Assembly: GCA_014621405.1 (NCBI GenBank)
Contig: JAANBC010000132.1
Coordinates: 1-64,000 of the forward strand
Length of the DNA: 64,000 bases
Origin: Stylonectria norvegica
Taxonomy: Eukaryota > Ascomycota > Sordariomycetes > Hypocreales > Nectriaceae
Reading direction: 5' to 3'
Positions 52,701-64,000 of this stretch are shown in pieces. A model generated the notes under the pieces. That model searched no databases. It had not been told where the DNA came from and saw only the letters and a list, made by a program, of their open reading frames with translations. The position numbers were made by a program, and so were the translations under genes. Position 1 is the stretch's first letter, and every line of letters begins with the position of its first letter.

Positions 52701-54036
52701 CTTCTACGATCAGCTCGAGAAGAAGTCGCAGGTCCAGTTCAGCAAGTATCTCCGAGCCGGCAGCATTGGCAAGAACTACTCAAACATCCTTGTTCTTCTT
52801 CTTCGGTTGAGACAGGCTTGTTGTCATCCACACCTGAACTTGGACGTGGACGATGTTGTTACCGCTGTGACTGACCAAGAAAAGTTGGAACTGGTGAAAG
52901 CCTTAGATCCCGCGATCGTGGAGAGAATCAAGGGTATAGAAGCGTTCGAGTGCCCCATTTGCTACGACGTGGTTCCGTCCCCTGCTTTCTTCATCCCTTG
53001 CGGACATGACAGTTGCAACGAATGCCTCTGCCGCCTTACCGAAAATGCTGCAACCCTCAATTTGCAGGAGGGATCCGAAAGCACCAGAGCTAAGTGCCCT
53101 GTTTGCCGTGGCCCGTTCGATCCTAGCAAATGCTTCACCTACGAGGCCTTCAAAACGGTTCATATGCCCGAAACCATCAAGGAAGCGGAGCTTGAAGATG
53201 AGCCTGAAGATGATATGTCATCTGATGGGGATGATTCTGATTCTGATTCTGAGATCGACTCTGATGAAGAAGTCGACAGCCAGGGCAATCTCAAAGGATT
53301 CATTATCAACGATGGAGACGTTTCCGATGATAAGAGCTCGGAGAAGTCTCATGTCTTGAAGAGGAAGAAAAAGAAGAAGGGGACAAAGAAGGGGAAGAAG
53401 AAGGCATCGGATATCAAGCCTTCTATGCTGAAGACGCTCCGAAAGGAGGCGTACAAGAACCACGCAGCTTTCAAGAAGTACATGCGATACCTGCGCCAGA
53501 CTTGGATGCCTGCCGCCAAGGTGTCCGAGTGTATGAAGTTGCTGACCGAAATTCAACCGACAGGAGAGAAGATCATCATCTTCTCACAGTGGACTCTTCT
53601 GCTTGATCTCCTGGAGGTTGCCATGTGGCACGAGAAGTTCGATAAGCCGGTTCGCTACGACGGAAGCATGTCGGCGACGGCGCGACACATTGCTGCTCAC
53701 AAATTCCGAGATGAGAAGAACGTGAAGGTGATGCTGGTTTCCCTTCGGGCAGGAAACGCGGGTCTAAACCTGACGGCGGCCTCCCGAGTCATCATCATGG
53801 ACCCATTCTGGAACCCTTACATCGAGATGCAGGCTGTCGATCGCGCCTACCGTATTGGCCAGCAGAAGGAAGTCAAGGTGTATCGTATTCTGACCAAAGA
53901 TACTGTCGAAGACCGAATCGTCGCGTTGCAGGAGAAGAAAAAGGAGATTGTTGAGTCAGCCCTGGACGAAGCTGAGAGTGTCAAGATTGGACGCCTGAAC
54001 GTCAGCGAGCTGAAGTTCCTCTTCAACGCACGCTAG
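49742..54036 (+). CDS. ULS1: ULS1/RIS1-type SNF2 translocase with RING finger (SUMO-targeted ubiquitin ligase type)
   Basis: Six exons: 49742-49922, 50017-50049, 50397-50736, 50835-51930, 51979-52461, 52513-54036; 1218 aa. The N-terminus is a short helical region (ERLKKYLRALKQK). A SUMO-interacting motif (DIDVIDLTG, ~177-185) follows. The SNF2 ATPase has ADDMGLGKT (~525) and LDEAQCIKN (~651). The RING finger at ~858-910 is CPIC, CGHDSCNEC, CPVC. An acidic/Lys-rich insert precedes the helicase C domain (IIFSQWTLLLDLLE, VDRAYRIGQQKEVKVYRI). The family strips SUMO-conjugated proteins from DNA. Exons 2 and 3 are the least certain: 50349 is another in-phase start for exon 3. The intron at 52462-52512 is GC-AG. 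The intron at 51931-51978 is 48 nt with no stop in frame. Confidence 0.88.
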
Positions 54037-54978
54037 TCTGGCTAGCACATGGTTCTTGTGGCCGACCTCGAACGGCATGGAGGGAGAGGTGACAAGGGAG
54101 GGGGGGGGGGCATGCTTTGCTTGCTGCTTTCAACCTGGCCCTCGGTGGCGTAACATGGTGTTTTGAGATGAGTGCTGGAGTTAGGGATCCGGGACTACGG
54201 AAGAGTCGCAACCTCACGGTGACGGACTGGTTTATTAGCATGAAGGACTGCTTTTGTTGTGATGAGATATGACCTCTTGCTATTTATGACCGACTTCTTT
54301 CTTACAATGTTGCATTTTTGGCGCATGAGTCGGGATGGAGTCTTCTGCCTCGATACATGTGATGATAGATTCCTATGAGATCTTACTTGCAAAGTGCGAC
54401 TCGATCTAATACGTACTATCGGACGCAAAGGAATCCTTCTGCTGTGAAACAGACTTTGAAAGACCTTGTCTTAAGGAGACTGATATGTCTATAATAAAGC
54501 GCTCCTTGTACTTACTTATCCTAGAAGTTTACTCGAGCAACAGAGCGATATCACCAAAGTAAAGAGATGCAATAACTTTGAAGAAATCATGAATTGGGGT
54601 ATATATCATCACCACACCACCGTGCCAACCCAACGCCAACGATCCTCTTGTATTCTACATCCTCCCCGGAGCCCACATCGTCTCTATTAGACGGATTATT
54701 AAATATCTTTCCATCAAGTCGCTTCACTACCCCAAAATAATGGCTGGTCTGTAAAGTGAACCTTTCCTGCCTTCAGCTTTGCAAAAGGCCCGAGCCAATG
54801 TTCACCTGTAGCCCGTAGCTTCGTAGATCTGTGCTCTAATACCATTTATCTGGTACCAGCCATGTTTTCGCTCAGTACACCACGCTGCCTTCAAAGCATT
54901 CTTCAGAATGCCTGGGAAAGGTCCATTCACACTCTCCGGTTTTGCGAGGGAGCTGGCTTTCGCACTTAGCTCCCTCCC
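54037..54978. other. Convergent intergenic region
   Basis: 942 bp between the ULS1 and MED17 stops. A G11-12 run lies near 54100-54110; the rest is A+T-richer. No gene seen. Confidence 0.6.
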
Positions 54979-57040
54979 CTAAGAGGGCGTCTGGCTGGCA
55001 GCGACCTGATCAACAACGTCGTCCAGCGTCATCGTCTCGGCGGCACCATCATCGCCCAGCCATTCCCAGCGCTTAGTGTTCGGCTTGCCGTCGACCAGAC
55101 GAGTGTTGACGGCGACGAGGGTCGGCTTTTCGGCCGTGTCCTCGACGTCGAAGCGCAGCTCAAAGTCCTCGTGGCCAAGGTCTCGGAGCGAGGTCCCGGT
55201 GACGCTCCGGACCCATTCGACGCGGGGAGACGACTTTCCGAGCTTGGAGAGGAAGTGATCGGTGAGGATACGGGCCGTGACGATGCGGAGGTAGTCGGCC
55301 AGAGCTTGCAGGTCGGGGTAGCCGTCCTTGTAGGGGGCGCAACAGGCGTCGGCGAGGGGCGATGACGGGGGGAGGATGACGTGGTAGTATGTGGCCGTGA
55401 CGGGGAAGAGAAATGTGCGGCCGCGGATGGTGAAGGAGACGTCGTTGGGAAGGGACATCTTGATGGTGAAGTCTATAGGTTGGAGCAGCTTGCGGATGAG
55501 CGTCTGAGAAGCGGCCAGCTGGTTGGGGCCACGTGTAGCCGGATCGCTGTCGACGACAGATGACTGTGGGGTGCGGAGGGCGAAGGAGGCGGGCATGCCG
55601 GCGCGCTGGAGAGTTTTGACGAGTCCACCGACGTATTCGACGCAGGCTCGTATGTTGCGGTTTAACATCAAGCGTGCGATGATGGGGCGTAGCAGGGCGT
55701 AAGTCGTCTGCTGGCCACGCGAGCGGGGGAACTGGGACGGCATAGGACGTGTCTTCATCAGCTCGTTGTGCCGATGCGCGTAGCTAAGTAGGATGTGAAG
55801 TGCCAGGGACAGCGTCTCGGCCATGTTGTTGCTGAGGAGGTCTTCGTTGAGGGATGGTTTTGAGTCGAGTGTCGCCAATTCGACGGTGAGTTTGGAGCCT
55901 CCATCGATGGAGCATATGAGTTGCGACCCGGCGGGTTTGACGCCGTATGCCGTCAACGTGCGAGCCTCTCTCGTCAGCTCGTGCCAGAGCTCCTGCGAGA
56001 ATATAGTGTTGCGAGCCTCGAGAACGCGGGCCTCCAATGGAGCGTCGTCGTCAGTCTGCGCGGGCAGAGATGAGCGGCCTACAACGCGGCCGTCCTGATG
56101 GCACGTAACGACCAGCCGCTCCGAAACGCCGCCTAGCCGGCCACAGTCGAGCTGGACCGAGCCATCTTCGCCTCGCCTCATGGGCGCAAGGCCGTTGTTC
56201 CTGAACTCAGGAGAAGCTGTGTGACAGCACATGTCAGTAGTGAGGGCAGACCAAGTATAAGTGAGAAGAAACCACAAAACGGGGGGCAACGGGGGGCAGA
56301 CCTTCAGAAAAGCCGAACCACACTCCAAGTGTGTGTCTCTCGCGTGGAACCTTGGAGATGGACCAGCCGCTCTTCTGAACAGCCATCATCTCGTCCCAGT
56401 ACCTGCCTTCAGCGGCCATCTCGTCCTGCAAGAAGCTGCTGGCCTCCTGCGCTGCGTCCGTTGTTTTGTTGGCCTCCATCAACGTCCACCCCATCGCCAC
56501 ATCTTCCTGTTCCCGAACCTTTAAAGGCGTGACATTAGAGTCGTCGAGCCGGTCGGCGCCCATAGTGCCTATGCCGGCTAGCTCACGGAGCAGCTGGGTC
56601 ATGGTCGCGCTCGCCTGGGTTGGGTTCTGCTTGGAGATGAGATGCGACAAGAAGTCGAGGGTGAGCAAGGCCGTTTGTGATGCAATGCTGCAGGCCAGAG
56701 GGTCAGAAAGCTAGCTCTCTCAACAAAGCCAAAGCTTCAGAGGAGGACGGCACACTCACTCAATGCTCCGCAACACCTCCCCCTTGACGGCTTCCAACTC
56801 CTTGGGCGCGTCGGCATCGTCGTCGTTGGGGCCGTCCGACATGTCCGTGTCCTCGTCCGCAGCCTCGCCATCGTCCTCGTTTCGCGCCTTGATCTGCTCG
56901 CGGATGCTGGCTTCGCTGAGACCCCGGAAGCCTCCCGGTTGTGCGTTGATGCGGGCGATAAACTCGCCGATGTTCTTGGGTTTCCTGTCGGCGACGGGCT
57001 GCGGCCGAAGGGACAGCGGCGGGCCATCACTGGTGGCCAT
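54979..57040 (-). CDS. MED17: Mediator complex subunit 17 (Srb4)
   Basis: Three exons, 57040-56760, 56687-56302 and 56216-54979; 634 aa. The N-terminus has PKNIGEFIARINAQPGGFRGLSE, a typical fungal MED17 segment, and an acidic linker (DEDTDMSDGPNDDDAD). Exon 2 encodes IASQTALLTLDFLSHLISKQ and WTLMEANKTTDAA; its end, GVWFGFSE, splices to ASPEFRNNGLAPMRR. The C-terminal half has EARNTIFSQELWHELTREAR and LLRPIIARLMLNRNIRACVEYV. MED17 is an essential scaffold of the Mediator head that contacts RNA polymerase II and TFIIH. The introns (72 and 85 nt) are longer than most here; the second includes TACTGAC-like branch sequence. Confidence 0.93.
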
Positions 57041-57463
57041 GACGGCGTTCTCAGCGTTGCACGGGGCAATTGATAGCGGCCGTCATAGAATGAGTGGTGC
57101 GAGTAGGCGTAGCTAGATCAGTAGTGGTAATGCCGTCGAACGAAGTGTCGCGCCGGTTATATTGGTAGGTTTTGGGCGTTGGTAGAAAAGTTGAAGGTTG
57201 GAGCTTCAGTCATTGTTAGCTGGGCTTGCATCCATAGTAAACTACAGGCCGCCGAGGTTTGAGTTGCAGGGGACCAACCGTGTGGAGGGGCAGCTGTGGC
57301 GCCGATAAACCCTTACCCATGCAACCACCCATGGCTGTCCTGGTAGAATCGGATACCCTAGATGTTCAGCTTATATACAACGGCTTATTGTTAGTTGATA
57401 TGATACTCCAGTATTTCTTTCACGTCCCAATGTAAGGATTATATTATCAAAGTTGTTATACAC
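57041..57463. other. MED17 upstream region
   Basis: 423 bp upstream of the MED17 start, bordering the 3' limit of the YVC1-like remnant. A+T-rich towards 57360-57463. No further feature. Confidence 0.5.
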
Positions 57464-58287
57464 TTAGGTGCACCTATCCTCACTGTGTATGTTATTTCCT
57501 TCTACACGCTCCCCACCCAACACCTCCTCACTCGGGGCTCCTTGAAAGGGGTCAACCCCTTCCACGAGGATATGAGCGAGTAGGAGGAGCCCTTGCGGTC
57601 CCGCATTATCCTCATGGAAACGACGAAGGACTCTAGTAGCAACTAGCTCGCACAGAGTTGCACGCGCAACGTTGATGCTTTGGTGGACTGTCTTCGAAGT
57701 GTCACGAAGGGACGAGACCCGGTTTGCCAGTAAACAGTAAACTGCGGTTCAAGTTAGACAATGGAAACTGAATTCCACACACTAAAGGTATTGCGAGCAT
57801 GCAGGTCTACTCGCCCACAGAAATATCCTCGGGACTATACAATCGATCAACAAGAGGCCTCACGATGAGGGCGTTCATCCGCGGATCCCTAAAATGCTCT
57901 AGGGTATAGGGGTCGTCTTCGAACGGGCTGGGTTAGTTGAAATACTGAGTAGCTCACTGACAGGATAATCTCACCAATGCTTGCGAGTACCAGACGTCTA
58001 ACACTGAGCTCCAAAAGTGTTAGCACGTGGCCCTTCCCCTCAGCACAGTTCCTAGATTTGTTCGGAGCACCGGTTGTGCTTGTGGTCTGGATATGTGGGT
58101 GGGGTTACCGATGAATGGTCATGTACACTGGCAGTGTTGCGGGCGATAGACTGAGCATTAGTTTGTTGTCATCTCCCAAACAAGCGTCCGCCTCTTCGTC
58201 CTCAATTCCCTCAATGGAAGCATCGTCCCCGTCGTCCTGATGCTGGCTCATGATGCTGCCAGGGTGGCCTAGGCTTGGCCTAGCCAT
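57464..58287 (-). pseudogene. 5' fragment of a YVC1-like TRP vacuolar calcium channel, broken
   Basis: Minus-strand pieces match the cytosolic N-terminal region of fungal YVC1 in order. Piece 1 (58287-58109) starts with ATG and ends PVYMTIHR. Piece 2 (58003-57975) gives VRRLVLASI. Piece 3 (57926-57807) gives PFEDDPYTLEHFRDP and MNALIVRPLVDRLYSPEDIS, then a TAG. Piece 4 (from 57741) gives YCLLANRV, ATRVLRRFHEDN and GLLLLAHILVEGVDPFQ. After about 57525 the similarity stops and the frame ends at 57464. Pieces 2 and 3 are joined by a good GT-AG intron but in the wrong phase, and piece 3 lacks a usable donor in the right phase. The whole six-helix channel domain is missing. This is a truncated, frame-damaged relic; no reading through the breaks is proposed. 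Confidence 0.78.
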
Positions 58288-60941
58288 GATAGCCTAATGC
58301 CAGACTGCAGTTTGAAAGGGGTGTATCCAGGTGCATGGACCTGCGCAGGTAGGAATAGATAAGAAGCGTCGGAACAAGTTGCCGTATGATCAAGCTGACG
58401 ATGTTGGAACACACATGGCGTCTTGCAATAAACACTCAAATTCATGATTTGAGGTAATAGACCCCTGAGACCCCGGGTTGCTGATCCTCGGGGTTAAGAA
58501 GAGGGCCAATCGGATACTGGCGGTTTGTGGAAGACCCGCCGCTTAAATGGACGACAAAGGTCGTCTTGGAATCATGTTTGGGCAACTGGGTACAACTTCA
58601 TTTTCTTTTGTCTTGCGACGAGGCTCTCATCTTGGGATGCTTCGATGCGAACTTTCCCAGAGATAATAAGCAACCTGAGCGGGTGGCCTCAACTGAAAAG
58701 CGCAGGGCGTGGCATGGTCTGGGCCTGACTCGGCGACAGCCCTATCATTCGGGGGAGATGGACGATGTCAGCACCTTGATTTGATTCGCGTTCGCAAGTT
58801 GTGGAAGACATGTAGTATTTCCACGTCAGCTTGTCAATGTCTAGTGCTATGTTAGACTCGAAACTTGTCGGTAGTTGCTACTTTAGTAATATAAGATGCT
58901 GACTCCTGGGGCTGTCGAGTGGACACCGGGAGAGATAGAGGCGGTGCTTGAATAAAACTATTTGTAGAGGCGTCAAGCCCTACTACGACGTTGAGATTGG
59001 ATATTTGGAACATTGCGGCGTCGTCGGGTCAAGTTCAAGCCATGCAGCTGAGAGGAGGAAACGATCAACACTGTCAGGGCACGAGCCACTTGGCAGCGTG
59101 TTGCCGCTAATACCCTAACGATGGGTGGACCGATGCAATGGTAGGGAGTTGTTGACTGTTGCCGCACTAAAATTTGTCGACGTCGAGCCCTGTCAGTTTG
59201 TCGAGGTTGTAGCCAGGATGGGAGGCAAGAGTCCGGGGGAGCCAACAATACGAGCCGACCAACCTGCGTGCGTCTGCTTCTCAGATACCCGAGGTGAAAG
59301 AGGCAGCAGCAGGTTAAGGTATTAAGGCAACGTAGACGCGCAAGGCGATACGTACTCCTCCAGCTGGCAAAGAAGACTCATCAGAATCAGACTCGTGGAC
59401 ACGGCGACACGTCAAGAGCGTTGAGTCAGCCGCTTGTTGGGCTTTGTCACAGGTGACTTCTTCGAAGCAGCCCCAGGTCTTGGCCACGAATTACAATCGC
59501 GAATCTCTCGATAGCTAGGGCTTGGCTCCAGAGCGTGGCGTCTCCCGTTCTGCAACCGTGCAACACGCGCGCTGCCGTACAAACAGATTTCATTGCAACA
59601 CATGCGTCCTCGGTTGCGACCTGCGACTGCGAAACACTGAGAGTTGGGCCGAATCTGGGACTAGGGCAACCCCTGGCCCTGGCTGCTTGCCGTTGGCCTC
59701 CATGTTGCTGAAACGAGGATGCAAGTCGTAGCACGAAGAGAATTGGACAACTCCGAGGTGCGGCGTCTGCCTGGCGCAGCTGGTGTCGTGCTCTAGTTTT
59801 TGAGATCGCTGTCCTGATTTTTCGGCGACGTCGGATGTCAAAGGCTCTCCAACAAAAGTCACACGTCATGTTCCCGCTTTCTTGTTGGGAGAATCAGACT
59901 GTGAGGAGAAGCCTACCTTAGTACGTACCTAGAAGGGGAGAGGGTGTGGCGCATGGAATCGCTGTTGTTAACATGCATTGCGTGCAGAAGCCAGTTTCTG
60001 GGGGCCCCGCCAGATGTGGCTGGTGCAGATGCATGCTCTCAGCTGTGACCGAAAGGTTTCCTTGGCATCCCTGGATCCCATCCGACGTTACAACGACAAC
60101 GGACCTTGCTCGGTCTTGTTGCCCATAATGACGAGCGAGATGCATGGCCTAGGGGCGGGAGGTCTATGAGATCCGGCCGGAGGCTAAATGGGGGAAGTAT
60201 TCGACGTAAACAAAAGGTCTCCAGCTATGTATGCAAACCCGGAAGGTTAACCGGAAGGGTTGATTCAAGAGCTAACGACGGTGCAGGCACTACCTGTGTC
60301 GTTGGGCCAAGGACGGAGGTGCACGCCAATGTGTGACGCAATGACAGGAAGCTTTCAGCACCCGACCACTAAGAAAATGCTCAACTGCCCCGGAGCGAAG
60401 CGGTTTACAGCGCACCTGGCCCCCTCCTGCCCGGACTCTTGATCCGCAAAGTCAACATGGAATGGATGTCCCCACTAACAGCGGGCTCCCCCCACCATCT
60501 GCAGCTCAGGGTGGGCAGCTAACAAGCCCACCGTAGCTCCCTGGCCTCTGTGGCTCAGCATCCACCAGAAGCCCGGGGCGCTGCCGCTTGATTACCAGTG
60601 CAGCGAGGTGCAGGCAGGCATGGCATTGGCCTCTCCGCAACCCCAGCAAAAGCCCACCAACCCGCCCGGGCAACAGCAGGGCAGCTTCACAGCAGTAACT
60701 TAGGCGACTCCACTCTAGGTCTCTTCTCCCACCTCGCCTCCGGCTCCCGCGCCTCCTCATTCTTCTCTCCCACTACTACCTCCATCGTTGATTCTCCATC
60801 AAGCAGTGCCGTCTCCTCTAGACTTTTGCAACAGTCAATTCGGCCTCTTCCTCCTCCTCTTTCCGTCTCTGTCCTCCATCATCGCTGCGTCGTCCTCCAT
60901 CTTCGTCGTCATTCCCCGGCAGACCCGTCCACACTCGCGCC
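58288..60941. other. Intergenic region, 2.7 kb
   Basis: No gene recognised. Small frames around 59447-59869 on the minus strand have a Cys/Arg-rich start but match no family I know. The last ~250 bp before 60942 are strongly pyrimidine-rich (CTCCTCCTCTTTCC-type), a typical fungal 5' leader for the acyl-CoA synthetase gene. Confidence 0.5.
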
Positions 60942-63217
60942 ATGACGGACTACAAGGTGGGCATCATGCCCTTAACCCAGGTCCGCAAGCCGCCCTACAC
61001 GATCGAAGCTCCCGGCTACCAAAAGGTTGAAGGCGAGACCATTCCGCGCCGCCATCCCAAGTCCAAGGACGGCCTCCTCAACCAACCCGCCGACGATGTC
61101 TACACTGTCTTTGATATTGTCAAGCGCAGTGCCCGCGTCTACCCCAACCACCATGCCGTCGGCTCTCGCAAGCTGATCAAGCTGCACAAAGAGACCAAGA
61201 AGATCAAGAAAAACGTCGATGGCGAGATTACCGAGGTGGACAAGGAGTGGCAGTACTTCGAGCTCTCCAAATTCGACTACTTGACATACAAGCAGTATGA
61301 GCAGCTCGTCCTGCAGATTGGATCCGGTCTGCGCAATCTAGGCTTGTCTAGCGAGAATAAAGTCCATCTTTTCGGCACTACAGCGTATGTTTCACTTTGC
61401 TATACTCTTTCCTCTGTTCTGTTGCGCTGACACGTGCCTAAGTGTCAACTGGATTGCAATGTCCCACGGTTGTGCCTCTCAATCCATTTCCATCGTCACG
61501 GCCTACGATACCCTCGGTGCCGAGGGAGTCCAGCACTCTCTCGTTCAGACTGGATGTGAGGCCATGTACATCGACCCTCACCTGCTCAAGACTGCCTCCG
61601 GCCCCTTGAAGAAGTCCAAGGTCAAGACTGTCATCGTCAACGAGGCTTGCATGTTCGCTGTTGGCGGCGAGATCGAGGAGTTTAAGGCGAGCAACCCCGA
61701 CCTGAGGGTCGTTACATTCGAGGAGCTGCGCAAGCTGGGCGAGGAGAACCCGGTTGAGCCGGTACCCGCCAAGCCGACCGACCTCTACTGTGTCATGTAC
61801 ACGTCCGGCTCGACCGGCCTGCCCAAAGGCGCGTGTATCAGCCACCAGGCTCTTGTTGCAGGAAGTATGTTGGGCCCTCTTTGCAGTTATGTCCATGTCG
61901 GCACTCGCTAACTCGTGGCGTCATAGTCACCGGTCTGTTCACTTGTGTAGAGCCGTGTGTGAGCGATAAGGAATGCATCCTCGCCTATCTTCCTTTGGCC
62001 CATATCTTCGAGATGGCCCTCGAAAACCTGGTATTGTTTATTGGTGGAACACTCGGATACGGAAACCCGAGGACGTTATCCGACACGTCGGTGAGGAACT
62101 GCGCAGGCGACATGCGTGAGTTCAAGCCTACCGTCATGGTTGGCGTGCCCCAAGTCTGGGAGACTGTCAAGAAGGGTGTCATGGCGAAACTCGAAACCTC
62201 AAGCCCCGTCCTCAGGTCCTTGTTCTGGAGCGCTTATAACTACAAGAACTTCATGTCCAAGAACAAGCTTCCAGGAGCTACCATCTTCGACAGCATCGTC
62301 TTTAGCAAGGTGCGAGAGATGACGGGCGGCCGTCTTCGCTTCACTATGAACGGCGCGAGTGGCATCTCCGATAGCACGAAGCAGTTTCTCTCCCTGGTGT
62401 TGGCTCCCATGTTAGCTGGATATGGTTTGACGGAGACGTGTGCCAACGGCGCCCTCGGCTGCCCACTTGAGTACTCACCTAACGCCGTCGGCCCCGTCCC
62501 CTCTGCCATCGATGTCAAGCTTGTCGCTCTCCCTGAGCTTGGGTACTTTACCGACACCGAAAACAGCCCTGCGCAAGGCGAGATCTTGCTCAAGGGCATG
62601 CCTGTTATGTCCGGCTACTATGACAACCCCGAAGAGACTGCCAAGGCGTTCACCGCCGACGGGTGGTTCAAGACGGGCGATATTGGCGAGTTTGATCCCG
62701 ATGGACACTTGAAGGTCATCGACCGTGTGAAGAACCTCGTTAAGATGCAGGGCGGAGAGTATATCGCTCTGGAGAAGCTCGAGTCTGTGTATCGCGGCTC
62801 GCAAGTCGTCATGAACATCATGATTCACGCTGATCCCGAGTATTCCCGACCCATTGCTGTCATCTACCCCAACGAGAAGGTTCTGGGCGAGAAGGCCAAG
62901 GAGCTTGGCGTCGATGAGCACAACATCCATAGTATACACCACAACGCCAAGCTTCGAAACTATGTCCTCAAGGACCTCCAAACGCAAGGCAGACGTGGCG
63001 GCTTGGTCGGTATGGAAATCATCTCGGGCGTTGTCATCACCGATGAGGAGTGGACTCCCCCAAGCGTAAGAAGCCTTCCTACTTCGATCCCGCCGTATCC
63101 GAATTTTTGCTAACACATGTATAGGGCCTCGTCACCGCCACACAGAAGCTGAACCGGAAGGTAATTCGCGAGGCATTCAAGAAGGACATTGACGAGTGCC
63201 TCAAGACTAGCACCTGA
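60942..63217 (+). CDS. FAA1: Long-chain fatty acid-CoA ligase (FAA1/FAA4 type)
   Basis: Four exons, 60942-61384, 61443-61864, 61927-63065 and 63125-63217; 698 aa, as in yeast Faa1/Faa4. AMP-binding motif I is YTSGSTGLPKGA, motif II GYGLTETCA, and then DGWFKTGDIGEFDPDG and the fatty-acyl-CoA synthetase signature VIDRVKNLVKMQGGEYIALEKLE. The acidic/basic insert near residue 90 (KETKKIKKNVDGE) is usual in fungal members. The last exon encodes TATQKLNRKVIREAFKKDID. The enzyme activates long-chain fatty acids to acyl-CoA with ATP for lipid synthesis, import and beta-oxidation. No peroxisomal C-terminal SKL-type signal: it ends KTST, so cytosol, ER or lipid droplets are more likely. Introns of 58, 62 and 59 nt. 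Confidence 0.94.
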
Positions 63218-64000
63218 GGCCGAGCCGATCGGGGAAGGTAATGGCTTATGAGGAGAGCGATGATCGAGGATGAGGATCGAGCATCGAGTATGATTGACGA
63301 CGATTGACGGATCGAAGTGTCTTCGACTAATCGCGTTACTGGTCTTATGTGACTGTGAACTGTATTGTAAGCTTGTTTCTGGCGTTGGCTCGAAGATGTT
63401 GTGTAATCTTTCAAAATACCTAGGCCCTATTTACCTCATGTTATCTCAAGGTTATATCAAGACTTTCAAAAGAAACTGCTCCCTCTCGGCTCGTGGAAAG
63501 CAAGTAGCGTGAGCTAACGTGACCGCTTCGTCTCGGCCGCTCTCGTCTCGACATGTGAAAGCACCAAATGGGCTTGTTTAAGAGGTGAAATCGGTCAGTG
63601 GGGTGACTTGTGCGGTGACGTCGGTGAGCAAATTCGATCATCACCTCGGGTCGCGAAAGCAACATCATATCATCCGCCGACAGGGACATTCTAATGATAC
63701 ACATAAGCCGCGAAAAGGAGAGAGACACGGACACGGACACGGATAAGAGGTAATTAGATCATGGTCATTATCGTCGATGAAAAACTCCGCACCGCCTATA
63801 CGCCGAGGCTTCGCAGTTCGCCCTGCTCCGGCGCTGTGGCCATGCCCGTGCCGATCGCTGGGCGTTGGTATACTAAGTTACATACTGATGCTATAAGACG
63901 CTATCTACTAGTACTGTACGGTCTCCGGGGAATGTAGTGAAATAGAAAGAAGGAAGGAAGCAAGCCCAAACTCCGGAAAACGAGATGCCGTATCCAAATG
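63218..64000. other. Downstream flank to window end
   Basis: 3' flank of the acyl-CoA synthetase gene. A GGACAC/ACGGAC cryptic repeat lies near 63725-63745. No gene recognised up to the edge. Confidence 0.5.

Noticed and set aside
54979..56328. Reading the MED17 and BBC1 loci as several separate genes
   Set aside because: Phase-correct GT-AG introns join the frames into single proteins with the family order and length.
59447..59869. Minus-strand frames starting with a Cys/Arg-rich segment (CDFCWRAFDIRRRR)
   Set aside because: Looked like a zinc-binding start, but the rest is not protein-like and no spliced continuation was found.

Overview
The window is nuclear DNA of a filamentous ascomycete (Pezizomycotina, most likely a Sordariomycete; lineage inferred from gene content only). 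The grounds are GC-rich coding sequence, 47-70 nt spliceosomal introns with GTAAGT/GTGAGT-like donors and CTAAC/CTGAC branch sites, no operons, and fungal families such as a self-sufficient P450, BBC1, mS51, and an AspRS-DUF2156 fusion. All exon models here come from splice signals and reading frame, without transcript data.

Layout. 0-8 kb: the 3' end of a CYP505-type P450-reductase, then an aspartyl-tRNA synthetase fused to DUF2156 (ErdS type, sterol aspartylation). A divergent HSL-type alpha/beta-hydrolase follows, which may be the counteracting hydrolase and carries an apparent one-base frame break. Their shared intergenic DNA holds a 277-bp MITE-like element. A truncated FAD-monooxygenase remnant comes next. 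8-16 kb: a gene-poor stretch, then a divergent pair, GABA aminotransferase and succinate-semialdehyde dehydrogenase, which together form the GABA shunt. 18-27 kb: a small four-exon ECM15/thiamine-binding protein, a GPI-anchored PLC-like protein, gamma-tubulin complex component 4 and a conserved protein of unknown function. 27-33 kb: 6.4 kb without a recognisable gene.

33-49 kb: a gene-dense block with BBC1 (actin patch SH3 protein), RTR1 (Pol II CTD phosphatase), ribosomal protein eS17, mitochondrial ribosomal protein mS51, the queuine tRNA-ribosyltransferase QTRT1, a cysteine-rich GPI-type surface protein and a membrane nucleotide pyrophosphatase. 49-57 kb: a ULS1/RIS1 SNF2-RING translocase with a GC-AG intron, convergent with Mediator subunit MED17. 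57.4-58.3 kb: a broken 5' fragment of a YVC1-like TRP vacuolar calcium channel. 61-63 kb: a long-chain acyl-CoA synthetase (FAA1/FAA4 type).

Most genes are core eukaryotic functions in ordinary order. The accessory signals are the ErdS/hydrolase pair with its MITE, the two gene remnants and the long gene-poor stretches. I saw no tRNA, rRNA, CRISPR array, secondary-metabolite cluster or virus-like gene.
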